Source: Psoroptes ovis (lineage: Eukaryota; Arthropoda; Arachnida; Sarcoptiformes; Psoroptidae). From it: 64,000 nt of DNA. Shown piece after piece: positions 49,908 through 63,598 of this stretch. The stretch lies in the NCBI GenBank assembly GCA_002943765.1, contig PQWQ01000020.1, forward strand, positions 434,001-498,000. Direction: 5' to 3'. Under the pieces are notes generated by a model that worked only from the letters and a program-made list of their open reading frames with translations, was not told the DNA's origin and did not search any database. Each line of letters starts with the position of its first letter. Position 1 is the first letter of the stretch. The translations under genes and the position numbers were made by a program.

Positions 49908-52094
49908 TTAGATTGGCTTAAAAGGTGGTATAGTTTGCCCCGAAACAGCAGCTGCATAATCGCCGATCATAAGACTTTGATTGACTGGGAAATTCATGTT
50001 ATTGATGCCGGTGACCTGACCAGAATTTGTATTGATACTAGCAGTACCGCTTGCATTGAACATTGATGTCATCATCGGCGTTTGTTGTTGTTGTACAGAT
50101 TGATTTTGATGCGGAGGAAGTCCATATGAAAATGCAGTGTTTGGATGTGATATTGAAATCGCAGGCGAGCCGCCACTATACATACGTGTAGAGTTATCGA
50201 GATTATTTTGATTTGTGACAAATTGATTTTGCATCGGATCGGTTAATTGGGATGGCTGCTGCTGTTGAACATGGATGGGATGCGGTACGACGTTAGTCTG
50301 TTGTGGATGTTGTGATTGCAATGAATGAGCTATGCTACCATTTGTGCCGATTTGATTGATTGGTTGAGAGCATACACCATTCAATATATTTCCGCCATTG
50401 ATATGTTGTTGTTGTGCGGAATCGATTTGCTGCCAATAATCTTCACTAGGAGATGTTTGATTACATCCAGGTGGCTGTTGAACTGGTTGCCCGGTGTAAC
50501 GAAAATATGGATTTTTAAGATCCAACGAATTGGAAGCATGTGACCCAGGTATTTCATCTACTTGTAATTCGATTTGTACATTATAACTTTGTCGGCGGTT
50601 TGATACTAATAAAACACGACCACTAAGCGTATAGCCTTTTTGTACGAATAATGGTTTATCGACAAGACATCGAACCTGATATGAGCATCAATAAAAAATT
50701 GAAAAATTCAAATCAATTAATCGAAATGATATGCACTTACTTGATACCAATGTGTCAATGGTTGTGTTGGTGCGGTTGAAAGCCAAACGGTTTGTTGAGA
50801 GCCAAAAAATGCTACGTCGAACCAAAATGCTAGACCGTGTATTTCATCAGTTTGATTGATATGAAATTTTAGTGGTATGTCGATCACATGTAAATCTTTT
50901 TCATGAGCTTTAAGAAAGTCAACACTGTATTTATTTGATTTAGCTACACATATTCGTATATCGAATGTATCAACAACTGGTTGATAAAAATATTCTTTTA
51001 ATGCTGCATTTCTTAATGCTGTGAGATCAACGCCATGAAAATTTTGTTGAAACCAAAAATTAGCTTTCGTCAACTGTGATTTGAATGAATGAGAAATACA
51101 ATTGAGTTGGAATATTAATGACAATTAGTGAAACTTACTTGTTCAGTATAGAGTTGAGCATCACTGAATGGTGCAACATGTAAATCTCCTCTGGTCGGAA
51201 ACATATTGCCACTTGGTTTGAGCCATTTTTTTGCATGCAAATATGTTTCTAGCATGCGTTCATTGAATAACATATAACCCATTGGTTCAGAAATGATTAC
51301 ATCCACTTGTTCAGGCAAAGATATCTCTTCGATTTTTCCCGGTACAACGATAATTCTATCGGACAACTTATTCGATGCCACCAATAGTTCAGCATGTTTG
51401 GCCATAGAACTAGCTTCAACAGCATACACTTTTCTTGCTCCAGCTTGAACAGCAAAAAATGAAAGAATACCAGAACCAGCACCAACATCTAAAACAACTT
51501 TATTCTGAAAATCTTCCATATTCGATAGAATGGCTCGTTGATAGGTTGATGTTCGCATATAATCTTGCATCATGTTTTGTTGTTGAGATAGATAGCCGTA
51601 AAATTGAAAATACTGAGTGGCTGATGCTTCATCTGTACGCAATGTGAATACCGATTCTTTTTTACCAGATTTAAAATCATTAACCAATTTTGAAAATCGA
51701 CAAAAATCCGTTTCTTTGTAATTCGCTTTTTCATTATCATAAACATATTTCTTTCCAAACATCAAATGTATTGATTTTCCATTTTCATCAGTAATCACAA
51801 AGCCATTTTTGCTAAATTCCGAACACGGTGTATCTTTATATATTTCGATTTGAAATTGTGCCGGTGAATTGCTGTTATTATTATACTGAAAGTAAATTAA
51901 GAAAATATTAGATTATGATTAAAGTAATCGAGAATACCTACATTATCATTTTGTAATTTAGTCTTTGAACGTATTAATAACTTGTCAGATTCATCAATCA
52001 CTTCAATGGTGAATGGTTTTTGATATCGTTTGAAGAAAGCTAATTTTTCATCATCATAATCATAAAGATAGACTTCTTCAAATGTTGAGCTCAT
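49908..52094 (-). CDS. CARM1: CARM1/PRMT4 arginine methyltransferase (4 exons)
   Basis: Minus-strand exons are 52094-51942, 51885-51139, 51073-50741 and 50675-49908, joined in frame to 666 aa. The N-terminal PH-like domain occupies roughly the first 120 residues. The catalytic core has YFQFYGYLSQQQNMMQDYMR (motif before the SAM site), VVLDVGAGSGILSFFA (SAM motif I), VYAVEAS (acidic post I), and the double-E loop SEPMGYMLFNERMLE that holds the substrate arginine. THWYQ|VRCL closes the beta barrel, split by an intron. YLSQQQNMMQD and SEPMGYMLFNERM are CARM1-specific. It makes asymmetric dimethylarginine on histone H3 and splicing or transcription factors. The C-terminus is a Gln/Asn/Pro-rich activation tail of over 150 residues. 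The start is the first ATG. The gene is upstream-divergent from a non-coding region and convergent with COA8. Confidence 0.96.
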
Positions 52095-55000
52095 TTCGTC
52101 ATTTGAATGTTTGATGATGATCAGTTTATTACGTTGCTTTTCAAATTATTTATATAATCAATTGAACAATACACCAAAACTTGGGTTACAATCTTCGTAG
52201 CTGAATTCGTACCAATATAATTTGATAATAATTGAGAAAATATGATCACACACAATTAAGGGTTGGAATGATTATTGATTATTGTTTAATATGTCGATTT
52301 GTACTATTGAATCAAAGAAGAATAATACCTGATATATTTAATCTATGATTGTTTTGGTTTCTTCAGCACTGTCAAAGTTTAAATATTTTTAAATGTGTTG
52401 GGGCAATATTTTTTCTTTTGTTTACATATAATTTTGGCTACAATTTGAATAATCGTATAATAATTAATTTTCAGTGTTTGATTAGATTTATACAGAAAAT
52501 CACAATATTATTTATATTTGGTTTATTCAGTTGATTGTTGATGTAATGAGTGTGTTATATTTTTAAAAGTGTTTATATGATTTTTTTCAAATAATAAATG
52601 AAAACAAAACAAAACAAAAAAACATTACATTTGAATTTGAATACATTCATTGTCTGTTTTAATAGAACATTCAATTATAGTGTATTTTCTAAGTATGTTT
52701 TCAAAAAAAAAATGTTTAATATGTAATAATAAATAAAGTATAGCCACTATAAGATGTAATATAAATAAAGAGTCTTGAATATAATTAAGAAATATTGTAG
52801 AAGTAGCACTTATACTTAAAGACACATACACACACACACTTGAATAACACACAATAATATTGGCCGGTAAAACAATGATTAATTATGTGAAATTCTTTTG
52901 GTGGAAAAGAATTTTTTCTTTAATTAAAATGAAATAATTCAATATTAACCTTGATTCTATAGAATTACAAGCAAATGAATAATTTGAATATAATAAATGA
53001 GAATATATTTTTCTTTTCTACTTAAGAAGTTTTAAATTCATTTCACTTTTTCAACTTTTTAGAATTGTTCTTAATCTCCTTATTTTATTCTTTAAATGAA
53101 AAAACAAACGTTGTCAAACGTATACGAATAAATTATTTGGCCATGGCATTAATAGACAATAACACATTGGAGTAAACAAGAATCTTGAGATTTTATTTCA
53201 GTGGTTTTTTTTAATTAAATGCAGAATTATGCAGAATACATATTATGTAATATTATATTTGAAAAATATTGAATTACATTCATAGGATTTTCATTTATAC
53301 AAAAAAAAAGATGAATCAAATGACAAATTTAATCTAATTCATTGATCATCATAAAAAATTTGGGTGAGATTATTATCTTCATTAATAATCACAATTATTA
53401 ATTAAAAAATAATAATAATCAAAGATTAAAGATTAGATATCAACAAAAAATTAATGGAAATCAGATAAATAAAAAAATGCAATTCAATACCATTCGATTC
53501 ATCATCATCATCACCGATGATAGCAGCAAATATGAGTGAACCAGTAGCAAGCCGAGGTAGTGGCATTATTTTGTGTGAGCATTAATGAAAAATAAAACAG
53601 AATTAGAAGGGGTAGAACACCTCTCTGATTATATTATAGAGAACAATAAACAAAAAAAAATTCTACACTCATTATGACTACTACAAAATTTGAATTTTTT
53701 TCAGTGCATTTTTCCTCTTTAACTTCTTCACTGAAAGCAAAAAAAATTGTTGTGATTTGATGCATGGCTTTTTGTTGTTTTGGTTTTTTTTTCTTGCCGA
53801 ATTTTCTATAATTTAATGTCTATTTCTACATCAGCAACGTTTGGTGTCGAAATATAAATTCGAATTTAAAAAAAAAAATTTGCATTCAATGGCTTCGATT
53901 CGGGGATCATTTTTACCGATTTTCATTTTCAAAGCACCTGAAATCACGAGTCATCATCATAGACCATTGGGATTTGAGACAAAACAAAAAAAATTAAAGT
54001 CTCAAGTGGGAAAATGCTTCGTCTTGCAGTCTAAAATTGTAGTTGCAATGTAATTTTCGGCAGGATTTTCACAAAAATCTTGAGTGGAATCAAATTGAAA
54101 ATTCAAATCAAATCATAAGATTCAAACATTTTAATTTAATTTTTTTTTTTTTTTTTGAAATTTTAATTTTTTTTCATTTTTTTGATATAGCCAAACACAT
54201 ACAGTCACTCATACTAACCTCTGATTGAATTTGTAAGTGTTTTATATCTTCGAATATGATAATATTTAAGTGTGTATAATGATGAATAAAAACAATAATT
54301 AATCAATTTAATTTAATTTGATTTTTTTTACTTTTAGTGTGAATTTCTTAAGATATTAATAATAATAATAATCATAATAATTATTCATAAATTCAAAGTT
54401 CGAAGTGAATGGCTAGACATATAAAGTATATAAAGGGTTATATGTGATTGATAATGTTCAAGTGTGTTCAATAAGTGTGACTGTAAGTGTATGTGTGAGT
54501 AAAGTTTAATTAATATTTATATATATTTATTTATAATTTTGTGTATACAATAAGTGTCAAGTTTATTTTGCAATTACAATCAAAACATATAGAGAGAATA
54601 GAGAATCAATAATAATAATTATTTTAATGTAATCATGTATATTTAATTATTATTATTATCATTATTATAATTGATTATTATTTTGTATCAATAAATGTGT
54701 GTGTGTGTGTGTGTATGAATGAATATAAGAATTGAAATTAATTTCAAGTGATGAAATATGATAAATGAATTTTTTCAAATATATTTTTGTTGTTGTTGTG
54801 TGATGCCGTATTTTGTCAACATTAAAGATTGATGTATGTGTGTGTGTGTGTGTTTTGTTATGAAGATTATTGAAATTTCAAATAAATTTTTGTTTTTGTT
54901 TTGATGAATTGTTTGTTCTAGGTTTTTTGTTTTCTTTTGCTGAAGAATATTTCTCTGTCGAAAAAAAGGACCGAAAAATTGTTGATGATGATCGTTGAAC

Positions 55001-55162
55001 AACGTTTTTTATTTGTTGCAAAAAGAATTTGATTTTACTATGATCAAATTGATAAGAATTGTTTTATTATTGTTGTTGTTATGGTTATTTTGTTGATTAA
55101 TGATGATGCGAAATTTATCAAGAATTATTTTCTTTCTTCAATATAATTCAATTGATTCAAAT
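52095..55162. other. Non-coding region between CARM1 and PP1
   Basis: The right part should be the PP1 3' UTR and the left part the CARM1 promoter. It is AT-rich with CA/TG tracts (near 52830, 54696 and 54836) and poly-T near 54140. A slightly GC-richer patch at 53510-53580 carries GGTAGTGGCATT (53556-53567), which recurs inverted near KIFBP. I see no protein-like frame and no miniature elements. Confidence 0.55.
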
Positions 55163-58100
55163 TCATTTTTTCTTGATAGCCGGTGCCCGAGGAGGTGTTA
55201 CCGGACGACCAGAATTTAATCCACCATATTGATATTTGGCTTTCTTTTCCGATGGTTTCAATATCTGTTTGAATTTTTGAAATTGAAGAAAAAATAAAAA
55301 AATAGAGGAATTAAAACATGCATAAATTAGCAATTAATCATCATCGATTAAAGCAAATTCAAAGAAATCAAAGATTATTATTTTGAAAAAAAAATTATCA
55401 TAATAAGCAAACAATAAATGTGATTACAACCTACTGAAAAAAAAATGAATTAATTGATAATTAATGAATCAAATAATCGTTTTTTTTTTGGTTGAAAAAA
55501 ATATTCAAAATAACTATTAGCCATAGTTATTATTTCAAACCCCTTTCACATCTTTTCGTAGAATTTATTTTTAAAATTTCAATGAAAAAAATAAAAATTC
55601 CAGCTGCTGCTGTTGCTAATATTAATCTATTTAGGTGCTTGCTCATCATTGCACTCAATCACTCATCATCAATCATTTATATTCATATATATTTTAATAG
55701 CCTTGATCAAGAATCATCGTTTTGATATCAAGGATGAAATGTATGATGATATAAGATGTTTGGAGAAAAGCAATGAATTGGCACTAAAGATTTCAAGAAA
55801 AAAATTGAAATTTCACAGCAGCAAAAATTCAAAGCCTTTGAAATTTAGAAGAAATTATTGAAATGAAATGAACACCAATACAATATTTCAATTTCACAAA
55901 ATATTTGATTGATTCAATTATGATGAAACAATCAAATATTTGGCAACAAAATCATCAATATTTAATTTTTTTAAAATACAAAAATAATTATGATTTGAAA
56001 TAAAAACGATTAACCTACTTATTATTAGATTCAAAAAAAAAAAAAAATCAAACCAAATGACGTAAATGATAATAATCAGATAATTGTGATAATAACAAAA
56101 ATCTGACGAATAATTTTCAATATACATTCAATTCATTAATATACACACATATAAATAATTGATGATATCATTCATTTATTCATTCATTTCATTTCAAATG
56201 ACGTTTTTTTACACACATTTGATAATTTCTATTTATTTTGCATTTCATAGAAATGAAAAATATCAGGAAAAAACACACACAAATCTAGGCTCAATATCGA
56301 GAGATTATTATGTACCACACATAAATTGTTCAAGAGAAATAACACACACACACACACACACACACCCTAATGGATTTCCACACATATGAAGACTACAGAC
56401 GCTACAAGACACCCAAACATTGACATTTAATGAGAAATGAAAATAAATAAAACGAATAATTTTCAACCGAAAATTACTCGTTTCATTTATTTTCATTAAA
56501 ACATTCACAATTCAATATATATTCATGCATCATATAATAAATGGTGATAACATGGAAATTTAATCAATTCATGTTTATGTGAATGTAAATTCGCATATAT
56601 CAAAAATATATATACGAATTCTAAGAATTTCATGCTTATGTAATTGAAAATGAATGAGTGACAACAAGGAAAAAAATATAAGAAATAAATTTATATTTTT
56701 AAAAGCATTTCACTCACATTCTAAGATAAAATAATCAAATTAATTAATAAATTAATGTAACAAATTGCTATTCCTTAGAATTGCTATTTTCTTAATTATT
56801 TTTTATTTTTTTTTTTAGTGATTTGATACAAATTCATTTTGGGAATGAGGACATGAATTCATTTGATACAATTCCTTTATTTATATATGATTGTTTGTTT
56901 TGATATATGTGTGCTATCTCAAAGTCAAATATATGCGCAAGAAAATATATTCTTCGGGATTCCAATAATTCAAAAACCTATTCTAAGGACAATTTAAGCT
57001 AACAAAAAGCTAAAATTCATATGATAATCGATCAATTTTCATTCAATGAAAAATGAAAAAATCTAAAACTAATAACACATGATCGGCAATATTGACATAT
57101 TGCCCCATCATTACTTCAGGGTTTCTCATTCTTTTTCTTAATCGATCATTCTTATTAATTGTTTTTGGGTTCGGAGGATTAATGGAAGGCATTTAGTGAT
57201 TCACTTTAATTTTTAAAATGTCTAACATGAAATGAATCGGAAAAATTTCAAGAAACGATTCATTAAATTAAAATGTTTTAGTCAAAACATTATGGCATCG
57301 AAAACGGAATTTCTTGTCATTAATTCAAATGAAACTATCATTATTAATTAAAATAATAATTAATTGTGAATAAAAAAATAAAGATTCGATCATATTCATA
57401 ATTTTTGGCTCAAAATTCAAAATTAGGGCAATAAGAGAATATATATCAAATAACAAAAGAATTATAATAAAACTTACTTGGAAGGAACACATTAATGTTT
57501 CATCGACCGACATCATACCACCAGCATTATCAAATTCACCACAATAATTCGGCGCAGAAAATAATGTAACCAATTGTCGTTTGGCAAAAAATTCATAACC
57601 ATCTTCAACTACTTGATGTGCACGACAAATGAGATCAAGATCATGCCTGTGCAAAAATTTTGTAACAACATCAGCACCAAATGTAAATGAAACACCGCGA
57701 TCATTTTCACCCCATCCTTGTACATCTTTGTCCGGATCGGACCATAATAGATCACAGAGTAATCCTGTATCAGGTACATCGGTTGGACGCATTATACGTC
57801 GAATCTGTTCCATGGAATGAAGATCCGGTGATAGTCCTGTCAAATAGAATGATAACAATAATAACTCATAAATATTCATAGAACAAATCATGATTCAAGG
57901 TCAATGAATATTAAGTTAATTAGATAAGTCTTATCATTAGAGCTGAAATGAAGCTCATTTTTTAAAAATATCATTCACGCATAAAACAATAGCTATTCTA
58001 AATGATGACATTTTATTTATATAAGTGAAATTATTCATGAACCTACCTCCATGACAGCAGAAAATTTTCTCGTCGATAATGGCGGCTATTGGAAGACAAT

Positions 58101-59636
58101 TAAAACAATCGGTGAAAGTCTTCCATAGTTTGATATTATATCTTCGTTTGCCTGTAAAAATTTGAATAGATTCAAAGCAATTAATAATTGAGAGTCAAAT
58201 TTTCAAAACTAATAATTAGCTTACATTCATCATAGAAACCATATATACGATTAATGCTGGCACATTCATGATTGCCACGAAGTAGAAAGAAATTTTCTGG
58301 ATACTTGATCTTATAGGCCAATAATAAACAAATTGTTTCCAATGATTGTTTACCTCTATCAACATAATCACCCAAGAATAGATAGTTTGCTTCAGGTGGA
58401 AAACCGCCATATTCGAATAATCGTAACAAATCTGTATATTGACCATGAATATCGCCTAACAAATAGAATTTTTAAACGATTAAAATTAAAAGATTGAATA
58501 AAAACAAATACAAGTACATACCGCATATCTTTAATGGAGCTTCCAATTCTAATAGAATTGGTTGTGAAAGAAATATTTCCCGTGATTTCAAACATAATGC
58601 TCGAACTTCAGTTTCGGCTAATTGAACTGCTTTACCCGGGCGACAGCCTCTTACTATTTTTTTGGAAAATGTCAAAAAATACAATTTTGCAAAGATTAAT
58701 AACAATTTAATACGCAACACTAAAATCTTATATCCAATTATCGACGACTTAGTGATAATATTAATATGAAACAATTATTGAAAGTGTGATGTCTAGATAT
58801 CTAAAGGTCGATAAACCAAAGATTGATAGAACTAAATACTAGAAAGGGCAGGCAAACTAACAATTTTCAGGAGGTTCAATAACAAAATGAATTGATGGAA
58901 AAGGCAATAGATTTGTCACATTTGTACAATCTTAGACAGTAAAATATTAAAATAATCTGCCGTTGAATTGTATATACAATGTTAATCTCCTGTATTATTT
59001 CCTCATCGATCAAAAGTCAACAAAAAAGATGTAATCGAGAATAATATATCGATGGCGTTGATGTAACAAAATGTCAACATATTCTATCATATAAATCGCT
59101 TCCTAAATAAATAAATTCTTAAAATTGTCAATCTTTTTTGTAAAATTAAGATATTCAATGTTATGAATATGTAATTATACTAAAATGTTCTAATATATGT
59201 AATATTTTCCTCGTAAATAAAATTTAGAATAGACGTGTCAACACATATACTTGACAATAACATTTAAGGATAATGAAGAATTGCAATTTGTCATGTAATG
59301 ATAGAGCGTTTCTTGTTGTAAGTACAGTTTTCATCAATTTTGTAATCAAACGAATTAATTCAGTAGAATTCAAATGAATTAATTAGAAAAACTAATGATT
59401 AATAATTTGTGGATAACATTCAAAATGAGCATGAAGAAAATTAAATCATGAAAATGAATTTCATTAAAACAAAAAAAAAAAACAATAATAACAATAACCA
59501 TGAGGATGGCACATATCATTAAATGTTTTTGTTAAATCATCAATACACATGAAATGATCATAAAACGATAAAAATTCCGATTCTTACCTTCAAGTAATCG
59601 AGATATAATACTATCAATATTTAAAGGATCAGCCAT
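55163..59636 (-). CDS. PP1: Protein phosphatase 1 catalytic subunit (6 coding exons)
   Basis: Minus-strand exons are 59636-59588, 58653-58522, 58455-58225, 58151-58047, 57836-57478 and 55264-55163, joined in frame to 325 aa. The metallophosphatase motifs are all intact: GDIHGQ (split by intron 2), LFLGDYVDRGKQSLETI, LLRGNHECASINRIYGFYDE, the catalytic-site His in CCHGG, GWGENDRGVSFTFG, CRAHQVVEDGYEF, and the beta12-13 loop SAPNYCGEFDN. The last exon supplies the isoform tail with SGL-like GGLNSGRPVTPPRAP, containing the TPPR site whose Thr is a Cdk target in alpha-type PP1. PP1 dephosphorylates Ser/Thr on many substrates through regulatory subunits that bind its RVxF groove. The alpha/87B-type tail is a resemblance, not a proof of orthology. 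A non-coding 5' exon probably precedes it (separate entry). Confidence 0.96.
55265..57477 (-). other. PP1 intron 5
   Basis: This 2.2-kb intron separates the catalytic core from the tail exon. It holds a CA tract at 56342-56365 and otherwise plain AT-rich sequence. An alternative tail exon could sit here, but I found none that fits. Confidence 0.7.
56342..56365 (+). repeat. AC dinucleotide array in PP1 intron 5
   Basis: Twelve AC units inside the PP1 intron. Confidence 0.9.
58654..59587 (-). other. PP1 intron 1
   Basis: The donor is GTAAGA at 59587 and the acceptor AAATAG before 58653. The 934 bp are AT-rich with no visible gene or element. Confidence 0.7.
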
Positions 59637-60078
59637 GATTTGTTCTTTTTAATTCTTGTTCAACACACTATTTTTTAAAACTATTTTGAAGCACACACAA
59701 ACACGGATTGATTGTTAATAATTGCTTGAATTGTTGAACAATGATGACACAACAAATATAAAGGAATAATTGTTTTTATGATTGAATTTTCAAATTATAA
59801 TCAGATGTTCATTTTGTTTCCAATACACATTAATCACAAACACCAACAGCCAAGTTTTCAAATAAATGTTTAATAAATCAAAATTTTCGGTTAATTACAA
59901 GTTTGAAGATGTAGAATCAATTCAAAATCTTGTTGCAATGATTTGAATTGATGATGAGATGAGAACGAGTTAAAAATTATTGTATTTGGTCAAATTACGA
60001 TGATTTCTATAATTTTTAAATTAAATTGCAGTGATTAAATATTAAAATTTTCAAATTTCAAGATGAAAATAGACTTAC

Positions 60079-60120
60079 CTTAATATAAAATTACAAGTTT
60101 TTTCCAGTCATATCTGACAC
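60079..60120 (-). other. Probable PP1 non-coding 5' exon end
   Basis: On the minus strand TTAAG|GTAAGT is a full-consensus donor, with the exon ending at 60079. Acceptor candidates (AAAATAG) lie at 59675-59695, just upstream of the PP1 ATG at 59636. This suggests a 5'-UTR intron of about 0.4 kb. The 5' edge of the exon is unknown; 60120 is a placeholder. Confidence 0.4.
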
Positions 60121-60985
60121 AAATTCACGTGCTTTTATTTAATTAAAAAACAATAAAGATGTTTTGATTTTTCAACAATAGTACATTAATAGATTAAATC
60201 TATTATCATTTGCATGTAACGATAACAATAAGTGTTAATAATTATTGTTTAATTAAAATTGTTAATCGATATCAGATTAAATCAATATCTTGAGGGGCTT
60301 CAATATTGGATGCAAATAATATTTCAAGTGAATAATGGAATAAAATCAATTTTTTTAAATTTCATTTGAATTGCATTCACTATTTTGGGGTACACAATTT
60401 TTTTTTAAATTTTTACAAGAATAAATGAAAATTTTCAATGTCTATGAGAGAATATCGATACATCACAAGATTTTCTAAATAAAAACATCAATATTAATTC
60501 ATAGAATAATCTGCAAGAAATACAAAAAAAAATCAAATGTGAGCCAAATTTAACTTGGGAAAAAACAACAAGCACAATACATACACACACATCAAAAGCA
60601 TTCAATGTTTTACACACAAAATTTCATTTCCATTTTAAATTATTATTATTTTATGATGATAATAATAATAACAAACAAAACAAAAAAAAAAAATGATGAT
60701 TGGCTGTCGTCGTAGTCAAATAAACACAAATAAATAAACAAAAAAAAATGTATATATTGATGATTATAGAAAAAAGAGAGCAATATACAATTGAATTGAG
60801 CGAATTTCAACGCAAACAAACGCAATATAAACGGATATTTAGAAATAATAATATCAAAACGCTAAGGATTCACAATAATAATGAATGCAATATCAGGATA
60901 CCAAAATAAAAAAATACGTTAAAATTTCGAGTTTCACTCGTTGTCCTAAAAATCATTCGAATTTTTTTTTCGCTCAAAAATTGTA

Positions 60986-61320
60986 GTAGTGGCAAAAATA
61001 ATACTGGCAAAATTGTTTTTCTGTTTCTACTCGTTTTTTTTTGCTTTGCACTCATCACACATGCAGCTCAATGTGAATATATATTGCCGAGCAACAAACA
61101 ATGGGAAAGGGAAATAAATTTGAGTGACTGATTTCGTGAAAATAAAAAATGCTAGCAGCATAACAAATACATAAAATGAGGTAGTAGCATTTTATTTGTT
61201 ACACGGAAAAAAATGGGTCGATCAAGGAAGGAAAATAATATAACAGAAGGTGTGGTTGCCACTACTTTTTTTGAAAATTTTGTTTTCAATCAATTTCCTA
61301 CTTTGATGAATGCCACTACC
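60986..61320. promoter_or_regulatory. Cluster of GTAGTGGCA-like motifs
   Basis: GTAGTGGCA occurs at 60986-60994, a variant GGTAGTAGCATT at 61180-61191, its complement TGCCACTAC at 61257-61265, and AATGCCACTACC at 61309-61320. All lie within 650 bp of the KIFBP start. The function is unknown; a promoter element is my inference. Confidence 0.3.
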
Positions 61321-61633
61321 ATTTTGTTTGGCTGGAATTTTGAAATTAGAAAAAAATTCTTTAAAAAAATTGATAAAATTAAAAAAATAAGAATCCCGGG
61401 TCCAAAATTTAAATATAGACAAGAATCGAGGATATTCTTCAAGAATTTTTTTTCAATGCGTTTGCGTTGATACAGCGATTCAAAGAATATTCTGCAAATC
61501 CAAAATTTTTAAGAAATTCACTAATCGATTGTATCGATACATGGATATTTTCATTTCGCTAACAGAATACGAAATTTTGACAATTCTGTTCAAAAATTGA
61601 ATCTAAACAAATTACTTTGATTTTATCCTAAAA

Positions 61634-63598
61634 ATGTCCAATCAATTCAAAGAATGGCATCAAACAATGAAAACAATCTTCAATACTGCCAATGACACTG
61701 ATGTATCTCCGAATAAATTGTTGAATTCACTTGATGATTTGTTGAAATCATCCGAAAATATCACCGATAATGAACAGAAATCTGATCGTTTCGGGCTTTC
61801 ATTATGGTGTGTTTATGAGAAAATTTTTCGAATCAATTGTGAAATAGGCAATTATCGTCAAGCTAAAGAATATCTGCGAAAATGTAATGAATTTCTATAC
61901 AAACGGTTTCCGTGTTTTAATGTTTGCAAAGATGAATCATTGCTAAACGATTCAGATCGAATGATTCGTAATTCATTTGCCGGTATTTTGATTAATTTCT
62001 ATAATCAAATATGTGTTCATAAAATGAATAATGATGATATTGATATCGATTATAGCCGGCGTCTTATAAATGAAGTTGAAACTTTGTATAAAAATTGGTA
62101 AGCTTATATTTGTGAATTTTCGAAATTCAATTTTTGATTATTGTCCATTTATAGGAATAATGAAGATCATCACAAAGCGGTGATAAGCTTTGATGATTTG
62201 TTGCGATTAGATGATGATATTTTGTCGTTGGAGCAAATAATCGATAATTTTCCCAAAGTATGCCATGATGATAATGATAATCGAATGCTTGATTTATATT
62301 TAACAACAATGGAATTTGCTGCACAAATTTATCAAAAATTAGAAATGTCGAATGAATCAGCTGATTATTGCATAAAATCATTATCGATTCAATATCGTTT
62401 ATTGAATACAAAATATTCAAAAGTTGACCACATTGATTGGGCTTTGAATGCGGCTACATTGTCTCAACATTATGCTGAAGCAAATCAATTTCAGCTGGCA
62501 TGTCATATGATTTGCGCAGCTCGTAAAGTGTTGAATGAAACTGATGAAAAAATTAAACAAAATGAATCGGAAAGTTATCGAAAAGCACATGCTGATTTAG
62601 ATATTATCGAAGTAAAATATTGTTTGATGATTTTCGAAGAAAGTAAACAATCGGAAAACAAAGAAATAGCGATAAACAATGATAAGAAGATATTTCCGAA
62701 TGATGATGAAGTGAGAATGATGGAAAATGAATTACCGAAATTTCCGATAAAAAATGAAAAAGATGCCACGGCTGTGTACAAATATGCAATGAATGCCATT
62801 GAAAAAGCCAAGCAATTCTTTACCATTTCGGAAAGATGTTCAGATCATATGAATTGTATATTTGATCAAAGTTCAATATATGGTTCACTGATATCATATG
62901 TCAATGACATTGATACAAAATGTAAATTAAATAAAAGACGTATTGATTTATATGAACAATTATTGGCCGAAATAAATCCAAACGTATTTCAACAATATAA
63001 TCGTAAACTGCTGTATGAACTTGGTGATTATTATTCGATTCAAGTCGGATTCAAAATGGAACAATATGAGAAAAATTTTCAAAATCAATTTGATAATTTA
63101 AATATTAATGATAATGACAAAAATCAAGATGAAACAAAATCAATGAAATTTGATGAACAAACATATAAGCATAATGTTCAGAAAATAAATCAATTAGCAA
63201 AGAAATCAATTTTATATTTTCATAAATTTTTACTGACATTCGAAAATGAATTAAGCATACCGAAATGTGATAGACAAACACCGAAAACAATTGATGAGCT
63301 GAAACAAATAAAATTACCCCAGAAAATAACCGCAAATGAACAATATATTAAATCAATACTGACATCATACATGAGTATTGGTAAAATGTTTACAAAAATT
63401 ATTTATACTGATATCGAACAGAGAAAAAAACAATGGCTAATATGTCAAAATTATTATAATGAATTGAAATCATATTTACATCGAAATGAAAATGATTGTG
63501 AAAAATATTTCAATCAATATTATGATTCATTAATTGAAATATTAGAATTGATACCGATTAAAATGCAAAAATTGCAGCAACAGCAACAACAACAATGA
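61634..63598 (+). CDS. KIFBP: KIF-binding protein KIFBP (2 exons)
   Basis: Exons are 61634-62097 and 62155-63598 with a 57-bp intron splitting a Trp codon, giving 635 aa (human 621). The strongest matches to KIFBP are DWALNAATLSQHYAEANQF, LACHMICAARKVL, AHADLDIIEVKYCLMIFEES, AKQFFTISERCSDHMNC, CKLNKRRIDLYEQLL, LLYELGDYYSIQVGFKMEQ and SILYFHKFLLTFENEL. KIFBP is an all-helical TPR-like protein that binds the motor domains of KIF1 and KIF15-type kinesins and keeps them off microtubules, so it controls organelle and synaptic cargo transport. TPR-like helical pairs fill the whole length. An acidic stretch sits around residues 335-370 and a short poly-Gln ends the protein. The start is the first ATG with suitable context (AAAATG). 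Overall similarity is moderate, with clear conserved blocks. Confidence 0.9.

Larger units (their letters stand above)
59637..61633. promoter_or_regulatory. Divergent region of PP1 and KIFBP
   Basis: PP1 (-) and KIFBP (+) point away from each other across 2.0 kb. The interval should contain the PP1 5' UTR and both promoters. A consensus donor for a minus-strand 5'-UTR exon lies at 60078 (listed separately). Four copies of a GTAGTGGCA-like motif sit between 60986 and 61320 on both strands. No protein-like frame is visible; the open frames near 61213-61470 are AT-driven. Confidence 0.5.

Noticed and set aside
61213..61470. Open frame of 85 codons upstream of KIFBP
   Set aside because: AT-driven composition and overlap with a mirror frame on the other strand; lies in the divergent promoter interval.
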